Source: Lentisphaerota bacterium
Lineage (GTDB): Bacteria; Verrucomicrobiota; Lentisphaeria; Victivallales; Victivallaceae
NCBI GenBank assembly: GCA_015061525.1
Contig: SUWK01000008.1
Location: forward strand, 1 to 58,012
Direction: 5' to 3'
DNA: 58,012 nt
In this document: one piece after another, positions 1-7,190 of the stretch
Position numbering within the stretch: the first letter of the stretch is position 1
Layout of the letters: every line of letters starts with the position of its first letter
Program-made: the position numbers and the translations under genes
The notes under the pieces: generated by a model
What the model saw: only the letters and a program-made list of their open reading frames with translations
Told to the model about the DNA's origin: nothing
Databases searched by the model: none

Positions 1-249
1 CGGCTTATTGCTCGTCCTCCGCTCATCCTCGCGACATTTGTCGCATCGGCTTTGCTCGCATGGAAATGCTCGCAAAGTACATTCGCATGCGGACTGCGCG
101 CTCGGCGGCAACCGCCTCGCACCCGTGTGTTGAACATGCCACAGAGGGCATCAACCAATATCGGGAACAGAGCTTTTCGTAAAAAGAAAACCCCGGCGGG
201 TGTTACTCCACAGGGGTTTTGCAAAGCTTTTTTCAAAAGCGTCGATCAA

Positions 250-269
250 GCACGCCCAACGAGGCGTGC
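250..269. repeat. Hairpin in intergenic repeat (copy A of covarying stem)
   Basis: Perfect 7-bp stem GCACGCC/GGCGTGC around a 6-base loop, preceded by the shared lead-in TTTTTTCAAAAGCGTCGAT. Equivalent stems with different but still complementary bases occur at 56100-56118 and 56515-56533, which points to selection for the structure. Confidence 0.75.
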
Positions 270-293
270 GCGACAGTTCGCTTTCTTTGCCAA

Positions 294-317
294 GCTTTCT
301 TTCTCGCGAAAGAAAGC
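294..317. repeat. 10-bp perfect hairpin in intergenic repeat
   Basis: Arms GCTTTCTTTC and GAAAGAAAGC around TCGC. The identical hairpin recurs at 56143-56166 and a degenerate 8-bp version at 56019-56038. It could act as a terminator-like or REP-like structure, but it has no clean T-tract of its own. Confidence 0.75.
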
Positions 318-662
318 GGAGTGGGGCGAGTGCCTTTGGCACTCTTTCCGGTCGCTCGCGGCTTATTGCTCGTCCTCCGCTCATCCTCGCAACATTTGTT
401 GCGTCGGCTTTGCTCGCATGGAAATGCTCGCAAAGTACATTCGCATGCGGACTGCGCGCTCGGCGGCAACCGCCTCGCACCCGTGTGTTGAACATGCCAC
501 AGAGGGCATCAACCAATATCGGGAACAGAGCCTTTTGCAATATGCTGCTCCAATATGGATAATGTGGAAAAATCCGGGGGGATCTGCGCTTGCAAAAGGT
601 GTGAAACTGTGGTATTTTAAGAGAAAAGCATTTTATATTCAACTATACGCAAAGGTGAAATC

Positions 663-3600
663 ATGCAGTTGTTCAGCAAGGCGGTTCCGGTTTGGAGCTG
701 TGCAGAGAAAGAGGTTGCCGACCAGTACCGGCTTTTCCGTAAAGAATTTGTTATGCCGGAAACGTTTGACGGGAGAGTTTACCTGAATATTTCCGCCGAC
801 AGTACCTATACTGTATTTATCAATGCTGCGCGGGTTAAGATCCAGCAGATTGCCGATTTTCCCGGCGATTTGACCGTAAGTCAAGTTGATATATCCTCAA
901 TGCTTAAAGCCGGTAAAAATGTGATTGCCGCCGAGGTTCACTATAACGGCGAAAGATTTCTCACCTACCGTCCCGGTACAGCATTCATCTGTGCGGAGAT
1001 CACCGATGGCAGAAATGCGTTTGTTTCCACTGATGAAAGCTGGAAGTGCTGTGTTTCTCCGGATATGCAGTCGGGTTTGAATTGCAAACTTACCAGTCAG
1101 CTGGGATTTGTTTTCTGCAAAGATGCCCGCAAAAGTGTTGCATTCGCGGATAGCGGTTTTGATGACAGCGCGTGGCAAAATGCCGTCAGATGCAAGGGCA
1201 GTGAAACGTGGAAATTTTCCTTGCGTTCCGTGCCGCAGCTTAAAGAATTCACCCGTCCGGATGCGTTTGTCCGGCAGATGGGGTATCTCAAGCGTGCCGC
1301 CGAAGAGGAAACTTTTGCGGTAACGAATTTCCGGGATTTTCTTGCGCCGCGCCGTCCGAAAGAGTTTTTCAGCGTCTTTGATCCGGCACAGTTGAGCGAT
1401 GATATGCTCCGCAATGGACTTTATCTGCCCGGAACGCGGAAATTTGATTTTGAACTTGCCCCGCTTGCCGACGGCTGCAACGGTTATTATCTGATTTTGG
1501 ATATGTTAAAGGAAACGGTCGGCTTTATCGACGTGGAGATCTGTCTGCCCGATGGTGCAGTTGTCGATATCAGTCACGGCGAACATCTGGAAGACGGCAG
1601 GGTAAGTTCCCTGATCGGCAACCGCAACTTTACCGACCGCTTTATCGCCAAAGCCGGATGGAACCATATTTTCTGCAACCACCGCCGTATCGGCTGCCGT
1701 TACGTGGAACTGCATATCACCAACTGCGGTCACGAAACGGTTCAGATCCGCTACGCCGGAGTTACCCCGCTGGAGCTGCCGCTGCCGTCTCAAGCAGGGT
1801 TTGTCAGTGAAGACCGTCTGCTTATGCATATAAACAAAGTTTCCATCGACACACTGAAACTTTGCATGCATGAACATTACGAAGATTGTCCGTGGCGCGA
1901 ACAGGGGCTTTATGCTTACGATTCACGCAACCAGATCATGTACGGTTACTATGTGTGGGGCAATTACAGCTTTGTCCGTGCCTGTCTGGACTTGCTGGGC
2001 AAAAGTTATGACGGCAAACGCTATCTGGAACTGACCTCACCGGGGTACACCACTTTGACCATTCCGGTATTTACGATGGTATGGATCACGGAACTTTACG
2101 AATATTACCTTTACAGCGGATCTGATGAGCTTTCACATAAATGGATAAATCAGGTCGATGCGATCATTGATGCCGCGCTTGCTGAAAAAGTGGAAAATAT
2201 GCCGGAATTGTACCATTCAGGAGTCGGCAGCAAGATTTGGAACTTCTCGGAGTGGAACGGCGAAATAAGTTCCCTGAAAGAACACCCGCAGGCCCCGTAC
2301 AATGTTTACTTCTGCGAAGCGATGCGTTCGGCGGCAAAACTGCACGATTCTCTCGGTAATACGGAGCGCGCCGCGTTTCTGCATGAGCGTGCCGGGGCTC
2401 TGGGCAAAGCGGTGGAAAAGGCGTTTTTCAGCGAAAAAATGCAGTGCTACTCCGCTGTCGCGGGCAAGGACGATCAGGGATATGAACATATTCAGGCGAT
2501 CATGCTTGCCAATGAGCTGGTTCCGGCGGAGCGTCAGATGCTGCTTCACGGCAAATTCCATGCCGGATCTCTGCGCGGTATCGACTTGAGTGCGCTGCTG
2601 TATCTGGTGCGCAGCATGATGAAAGGCAATGCGTGGTCACGCAAGTTCCTTGTGGAATATTTGCGGCGGATATTGGAACCGGTGGTGCTTTCCGGGGCGA
2701 CGTCATTGTGGGAGACACGGCAGGGGGCGACCGATTTCGGATATGCCGGCAGTCTGTGCCACGGCTGGAGCAGTGTGATGCCCGGATTCTGCGGCATGTG
2801 TATTCTCGGGGTCACACCGCTTGAACCGGGATTCAAAACCTTTGAGGTCAAACCGTATGCTGCCGGTCTTACCCATGCTTCCGGCAGTGTTCCGACTCCG
2901 GCAGGTATGATCTATGTTTCATGGAAAAAATGCGATGACGGTCTGCATGTGCTTGTCCGCCATCCGGCTGGCTTGAAGTGTGTTACATCTGATTATGCCG
3001 AGTGTCCGGCAGAGGAATTCAAGGTGTCAGCTTATAATGAAAAGGAGTTTGCCGAACCGCTCTGGATCTCGCACCGCGGTGAATCAATGGATGCTCCGGA
3101 AAACACCATCCCGGCTTTTGCGCTTTCTCTGGAAAGAAATACTGACGGTATGGAGTGCGATGTTCACTTTACAGCCGACGGCAAAGTGGTCTGCAGCCAT
3201 GACGGCAATACCCGGCGGGTCGGCGGAACCGATGCGGTCATCGCGGAAAAGAGTTTTGATGAACTGCTGAAAATCGACGTGAGCAATGGCAAAGCCGGTT
3301 TCACCGGCACCAGAATACCGCTTTTTGCCGATACGTTGAAATATCTCGGTAAAAACCGGCAGTATTTTGTGGAGATCAAAGTTACCGATCCGGCGATGGT
3401 GCAGGCGGTTATTGAGCAGCTTGATGCCGCCGGGATCGCTCCGGAACAGGTCACCGTGATAAGTTTCTTTGATGAAGTCATTAAAAACTTCAAAGCTGTT
3501 GCTCCGGAGCGTAAAGCTCTGCTGCTGGTCGGCGGCAATCCGGTGTGCAGTGCGGCAGAGGTCATCGACCGCCTGATGGCGTGCCATGCCGACGGCGTGG

Positions 3601-3782
3601 ATATCGCGGCTGCGGATAATATCGATCAGGAATATGTGAATATATTCCATCGTGCCGGATATGATTTTGCGGTCTGGACGATAGATGACCCGGAAAAAGC
3701 TGCGCGTTTTGCCGCAATGGGCGTGGATGCCATTACCAGCAACTGCGCTGCCAAGCTCAAAAAAGAGCTTGCCGGCAAGTAA
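663..3782 (+). CDS. GH78-like (alpha-L-rhamnosidase-like) protein fused to a glycerophosphodiester phosphodiesterase domain
   Basis: 1039 residues, starting at an ATG behind AAAGGTGAAATC. The N-terminal ~380 residues look like the beta-sandwich modules of GH78 proteins. Residues ~390-720 fit an (alpha/alpha)6 catalytic domain with the segment EDCPWREQGLYAYDSRNQ near residue 406, the counterpart of the GH78 DCP..RE signature. A C-terminal beta domain follows. From H804 (HRGES...ENT) to the end is a GDPD domain, with MECDVHFTADGK and a following SHDGN supplying the expected metal and catalytic acidic and histidine residues. No signal peptide is visible, so a cytoplasmic location is inferred. 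GH78 enzymes release rhamnose from glycans; GDPDs cleave glycerophosphodiesters. Combining both in one chain is unusual, and the substrate is not evident. A strong terminator follows. Confidence 0.8.
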   Translation: MQLFSKAVPVWSCAEKEVADQYRLFRKEFVMPETFDGRVYLNISADSTYTVFINAARVKIQQIADFPGDLTVSQVDISSMLKAGKNVIAAEVHYNGERFLTYRPGTAFICAEITDGRNAFVSTDESWKCCVSPDMQSGLNCKLTSQLGFVFCKDARKSVAFADSGFDDSAWQNAVRCKGSETWKFSLRSVPQLKEFTRPDAFVRQMGYLKRAAEEETFAVTNFRDFLAPRRPKEFFSVFDPAQLSDDMLRNGLYLPGTRKFDFELAPLADGCNGYYLILDMLKETVGFIDVEICLPDGAVVDISHGEHLEDGRVSSLIGNRNFTDRFIAKAGWNHIFCNHRRIGCRYVELHITNCGHETVQIRYAGVTPLELPLPSQAGFVSEDRLLMHINKVSIDTLKLCMHEHYEDCPWREQGLYAYDSRNQIMYGYYVWGNYSFVRACLDLLGKSYDGKRYLELTSPGYTTLTIPVFTMVWITELYEYYLYSGSDELSHKWINQVDAIIDAALAEKVENMPELYHSGVGSKIWNFSEWNGEISSLKEHPQAPYNVYFCEAMRSAAKLHDSLGNTERAAFLHERAGALGKAVEKAFFSEKMQCYSAVAGKDDQGYEHIQAIMLANELVPAERQMLLHGKFHAGSLRGIDLSALLYLVRSMMKGNAWSRKFLVEYLRRILEPVVLSGATSLWETRQGATDFGYAGSLCHGWSSVMPGFCGMCILGVTPLEPGFKTFEVKPYAAGLTHASGSVPTPAGMIYVSWKKCDDGLHVLVRHPAGLKCVTSDYAECPAEEFKVSAYNEKEFAEPLWISHRGESMDAPENTIPAFALSLERNTDGMECDVHFTADGKVVCSHDGNTRRVGGTDAVIAEKSFDELLKIDVSNGKAGFTGTRIPLFADTLKYLGKNRQYFVEIKVTDPAMVQAVIEQLDAAGIAPEQVTVISFFDEVIKNFKAVAPERKALLLVGGNPVCSAAEVIDRLMACHADGVDIAAADNIDQEYVNIFHRAGYDFAVWTIDDPEKAARFAAMGVDAITSNCAAKLKKELAGK

Positions 3783-3813
3783 TTAAAGCCAGTCGGGTAA
3801 AAATTTTTTCTGT

Positions 3814-3845
3814 GCCGCTCCGGATAATTTTCGGAGCGGCATTTT
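3814..3845 (+). terminator. Rho-independent terminator, probably bidirectional
   Basis: 9-bp perfect GC-rich stem GCCGCTCCG/CGGAGCGGC followed by ATTTT. It lies between two convergent genes; an A-rich stretch on the other side gives U-rich RNA for the opposite strand, so it may serve both. Confidence 0.8.
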
Positions 3846-4726
3846 CATTTGTTTTCTTTGCGGTATTGGCGGGGAGAAACTCCCATGTGCTTGTGAAAAA
3901 GGCGGGAAAAGTAGTTGGTGTCGATAAAACCGCATTTTGCGGCAACGTCAGCTATCGGCAATGAGGTGTTTTTCAAAGCATAGCAAGCCTTATCCAATTG
4001 GTTCTGCAGCTGATACTGCCGGGGAGACAATCCGGTGGCGTCTTTGAAAAGTTTGAGCAGATTACTGCGCGACATGTGAGCTATGCGGGTGAGTTTGCTT
4101 ATGGAACACTCTGCCGCAGCGTGAGTATTCAAATATTTCTGCACTTGCCGGATGATCCCGGCAGCTGGGGATTCCGACAGGAGTTTCCCCGGATAAAAGC
4201 GGATGATTTTGCACATGATCAACGTCATCAGTGCCAGACGGCTGCTTTGGGAACCGGGCAGAGCAGGATCCTCCTCAGCCATGAATTGCTTCAGTAATGC
4301 AGCGATTTGCGTCATATTTTTTGCCCCGATGTCAAAATGGATGACCGGAGTATTATTCAGCGGAGAGAAAAGCTGCTGGAAGCCGTCGGTGTGCGATAAA
4401 CCAAGCTGATCAAAAGGCAGCTGTTCCGGATGATAAAGGACGTTGAAAAGCTGCAGAACTTCATCGTCTGCAACTTCATAACCGTGAGCAGTATCCCGCG
4501 GGATGATCAATACCGACCCCTTACGGAGCGGAAAACTTTCGCCATTGAGCAAATGAGTACCGCTGCCACCATACACGCAGACCAATTCAATATAGTCATG
4601 GGTATGCAGCACCAGCGAATCTCTCTGATTTTTTTCCCGGCGGACAGTCAGCGGGAAATCGCCTCTGCTCGCGATATAAAAAGTAAGTTTTCTTTTCTGC
4701 ATGTCTTTACTATAATTCACACTCAT
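3845..4726 (-). CDS. AraC family transcriptional regulator
   Basis: 293 residues. N-terminal cupin-type sensing domain (around ERDSLVLHTHDYIELVCVY... and LRKGSVLIIPRDTAHGY, roughly residues 25-100) and a C-terminal pair of helix-turn-helix motifs from ~185 to 290, ending with the AraC signature region CGFIDTNYFSRLFHKHMG and PRQYR. It probably senses a sugar or glycoside. It is divergent from the pseudopilin gene at 4881, and the 154-bp gap between them contains an 8-bp inverted repeat (4770-4799) that could be its operator. The inducer cannot be read from sequence. Confidence 0.9.
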   Translation of the reverse strand: MSVNYSKDMQKRKLTFYIASRGDFPLTVRREKNQRDSLVLHTHDYIELVCVYGGSGTHLLNGESFPLRKGSVLIIPRDTAHGYEVADDEVLQLFNVLYHPEQLPFDQLGLSHTDGFQQLFSPLNNTPVIHFDIGAKNMTQIAALLKQFMAEEDPALPGSQSSRLALMTLIMCKIIRFYPGKLLSESPAAGIIRQVQKYLNTHAAAECSISKLTRIAHMSRSNLLKLFKDATGLSPRQYQLQNQLDKACYALKNTSLPIADVAAKCGFIDTNYFSRLFHKHMGVSPRQYRKENK

Positions 4727-4769
4727 ATCTTTTGCAAATCAAATAATAATTTTTTTGTGCTGAAAATTT

Positions 4770-4799
4770 GGACTTTTGTTAAGGTTTTAAGAAAAGTCC
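4770..4799. promoter_or_regulatory. Inverted repeat, candidate operator between divergent genes
   Basis: GGACTTTT and AAAAGTCC, 8-bp arms separated by 14 bases, midway between the AraC-type gene and the pseudopilin operon. A TATATT hexamer lies just downstream (4805-4810). The position suits binding by the divergent regulator; this is inference only. Confidence 0.4.
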
Positions 4800-4880
4800 T
4801 ACAGTATATTTACTCTATACAAGCACAAATGATATGTCGTATGTCAAGTGCAGAATAACCCAAAAGAAAGGTGTGATGTT

Positions 4881-5624
4881 ATGAAAAAACTCTCTGATCA
4901 GAGAGTAAAGCTGTACAGCTTTACTCTTATTGAACTGCTCGTGGTCATCGCCATCATCGCGATCCTGGCGGCGATACTGCTGCCGGCATTGAACAGTGCC
5001 CGTGAACGCGGCCGTACCGCCAGCTGTATCAACAACCATAAACAGCTCGGTACCGGTATGATGATGTATGTGAATGACTGGGGATATTATGCCAGACGCG
5101 GTGCAGGCGGCGGTGACGGCTGGTTCTGGACTCATCTGATCGGTCCCTATGTCGGTGCAGCTCCGACTATAACCAATGGAGTTCCGGGATTTTCCAAAAC
5201 TGTGGAAATTCCGATTTTCCTCTGTCCCTCTGATGCTGCTCCCAAATGGACTATCGAAAGTCAGAAAAACCTTGCCGGTGCCGGAGGCTGCAGCTACGTT
5301 CTCAATGCCAATCTGGTTCAGACCGGAGGAACGATCAACGGTGTTATGTATGGTATGGCGGAAAGCAAGGTGAAAAATGCTTCGCAAAAATTTATGATCC
5401 TTGACGGTCCGGGGGACGCGGTAGTGGGAACTGCTGATGGACATGAACGTATTGCTTACCGTCACCCCGGCGCCGGCGTTATTCCGTCAGCCAGTCAGAC
5501 CAGCAATGCAGGTGTCGGTATCAACGTGACTTTCGCCGATGGTCATGCCGCCACCGAAAACCGTATCGTAACCAACAAGCTTGATACGACCATCACCGAT
5601 AAGCACTGGAGTGCTTCCAAATAA
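4881..5624 (+). CDS. Prepilin-leader pseudopilin, DGH C-terminal motif
   Basis: 247 residues; start chosen at the ATG preceded by GAAAGGTGTGATGTT rather than an in-frame upstream ATG at 4848. A short leader ends at [10 protein letters not shown], followed by one long hydrophobic helix and the conserved segment [13 protein letters not shown]. These are features of type II/IV pseudopilins processed by prepilin peptidase and anchored in the inner membrane. The C-terminal globular part ends with [11 protein letters not shown]. In relatives this is an H-X9-DG motif, but here the histidine is 24 residues before DG. First gene of a run with the GH28-like and DUF4838-type genes. Codons 4-16 form two adjacent palindromes (4890-4927). 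Confidence 0.9.
   Translation: MKKLSDQRVKLYSFTLIELLVVIAIIAILAAILLPALNSARERGRTASCINNHKQLGTGMMMYVNDWGYYARRGAGGGDGWFWTHLIGPYVGAAPTITNGVPGFSKTVEIPIFLCPSDAAPKWTIESQKNLAGAGGCSYVLNANLVQTGGTINGVMYGMAESKVKNASQKFMILDGPGDAVVGTADGHERIAYRHPGAGVIPSASQTSNAGVGINVTFADGHAATENRIVTNKLDTTITDKHWSASK
4890..4927. repeat. Two overlapping palindromes inside pseudopilin leader codons
   Basis: A 16-bp perfect palindrome (4890-4905, centre GATC) overlaps a 26-bp perfect palindrome (4902-4927) containing GTAAAGC...GCTTTAC. The second spans the codons for V-K through F-T of the prepilin cleavage region. The same arrangement recurs at 28788-28825 and partly at 38028-38047. Confidence 0.85.
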
Positions 5625-5676
5625 AAAACGCATCATAATGAACGCTGTCTGTTACATATAAGGAATGAAACGAAAA

Positions 5677-7155
5677 ATGCTGCAAGTTTCCAAAATAAAC
5701 CTCGTGCCGGACTGGTATTACAAAGATTCCGATTGTCTGGCTCTGCCGGGGGTGGAAGTTTATCTCAACGGTGTTAAAGCTGAAGTTCACAGCAGCCGCG
5801 AGTCGGCAGTACCATTCAACCGGATATGGCCGGGCAGACAGCGTTCACTTGATCAGACCGAGTTGGCAGGTTTTGTCAACTTTGCCTCCGACGAAAGCGT
5901 AGAGGTGAAGGTGGTCATCAATAATGAGTGGGAGTTTGACAAAGCGGTCATCCGGCCGCTTTCCAAAAATGTCAAAACGCAAGTCAATGGCAGAGAAGTT
6001 ACACTCACACTCACCGAACCGGGGCAGTACGCTCTGGAACTTGGTACTTATCACCAGCTGATCTACCTTTTCTTTGACCCGGTAACTCCGGAAATCAAAG
6101 CTGAAGATGTCGATTACTACTTCGGTCCCGGTGTCCATTTCCCCGGGGTCATAAATCTGAAGTCCGGCGATAAAGTTTATATCGACCGGCAGGCGGTCGT
6201 GTTCGGAAATATTTTCGGTCGCGGCGTCCGGGATATCCATATTTTCGGCGGCGGTATCTTGAATGGAGCTGCTGAAAACCGGATATTCGGCGGATTTATT
6301 GAAGTTTTCTGCAAATCCACCATAAAATTCTACAACTCCGATCATATTCGTATCGAAGATATAATCGTGCAGGATTCCAGCCAGTGGACGACCAGTTTTT
6401 TCAGCTGCAGCGATATTGTTATAAACCGGCTCAAAGTGGTCGGTCAGTGGCGGTACAATACTGACGGTGTGGATTTCTGCAACTCCAATCACATAAAAAT
6501 CACCGATTCTTTTGTCCGGGCATTTGATGACGGACTGGTTTTCAAGGGCTACGATTCCATGCCGTTTTACACCGTGCCGGAGATCCGCCGGGAAATGTCT
6601 GTTACCGACATCGAAGTGCGCAACTGTACCGTCTGGTGCGGCTGGGGCAGAACGCTCGAAATCGGCGTGGAAACCTGTGCGCCGGAATATAAAAATCTCC
6701 TTTTTGAAAATTGTGATCTTATCCATAACTCTGCTTCATGTCTGGATATTCAAAATGGTAATTACGCCACCATCCACGATGTGACGTTCCGCAATATCCG
6801 TATTGAGTACCAGACGGAAACTCTGCCGGAAATATATCAGAGAAGTGAAGATGCAGTCTATGACAATCAGGGCGTTATGGGCGTGCCGCGGATCATCACT
6901 ATCGCCAATGCGCGTTACGGCGGACAAACCGGAAAATTCGGCGATACATTCGATATTCTGTTTGAGGATATAAAAGTTCTTGCCGAAGAGGGCGTTCCGG
7001 AAAAATTGCCGGTCTGTTTCGGCAATTTCAGCGATGATGTCAAAGTGGCAGACATCACCATCCGCAATCTGACCGTCAACGGCAGAAAGATCACTTCCGC
7101 TGATGAAGTCGATCTGAAAGTTATCGGCAAAGTCGATAATGTCAAGTGGGAATAA
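5677..7155 (+). CDS. GH28-like right-handed beta-helix glycoside hydrolase
   Basis: 492 residues. The ATG at 5677 is preferred because AAGGA (5660-5664) lies 12 bases upstream; the in-frame ATG at 5665 directly abuts that site. An N-terminal beta domain (to ~140) precedes a pectin-lyase-fold beta-helix. Motifs typical of GH28/GH49-type enzymes are present: YNTDGVDFCNS and AFDDGLVFKG, which hold the paired acidic residues. A GHG-type motif was not recognised, so this is a divergent member. It hydrolyses a polysaccharide or oligosaccharide of unknown identity. No signal peptide is visible, which suggests a cytoplasmic role on imported oligosaccharides. It follows the pseudopilin gene by 52 bp. 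Confidence 0.8.
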   Translation: MLQVSKINLVPDWYYKDSDCLALPGVEVYLNGVKAEVHSSRESAVPFNRIWPGRQRSLDQTELAGFVNFASDESVEVKVVINNEWEFDKAVIRPLSKNVKTQVNGREVTLTLTEPGQYALELGTYHQLIYLFFDPVTPEIKAEDVDYYFGPGVHFPGVINLKSGDKVYIDRQAVVFGNIFGRGVRDIHIFGGGILNGAAENRIFGGFIEVFCKSTIKFYNSDHIRIEDIIVQDSSQWTTSFFSCSDIVINRLKVVGQWRYNTDGVDFCNSNHIKITDSFVRAFDDGLVFKGYDSMPFYTVPEIRREMSVTDIEVRNCTVWCGWGRTLEIGVETCAPEYKNLLFENCDLIHNSASCLDIQNGNYATIHDVTFRNIRIEYQTETLPEIYQRSEDAVYDNQGVMGVPRIITIANARYGGQTGKFGDTFDILFEDIKVLAEEGVPEKLPVCFGNFSDDVKVADITIRNLTVNGRKITSADEVDLKVIGKVDNVKWE

Positions 7156-7190
7156 ATTGAAGTTTTCACAATAATATACGGGAGATGAAA

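Larger units (their letters stand above)
1..531. repeat. Long intergenic repeat, 1.5 tandem copies (358-bp period)
   Basis: No gene is supported here. Bases 1-173 recur at 359-531 with only a few substitutions, and again at 56318-56490. The intervening part (about 187-330) matches 56037-56176. Open frames across it are by-products of the repeat and have no ribosome site. The unit carries two strong hairpins (250-269 and 294-317). The first copy is cut by the window edge, so the full extent to the left is unknown. Bases 532-662 hold only the upstream region of the next gene. Confidence 0.9.

Noticed and set aside
52-786. Long open frame over the left repeat and into the first gene
   Set aside because: It follows the repeat, lacks a ribosome site, overlaps the GH78-like gene in another frame, and resembles frames seen in the other repeat copies.
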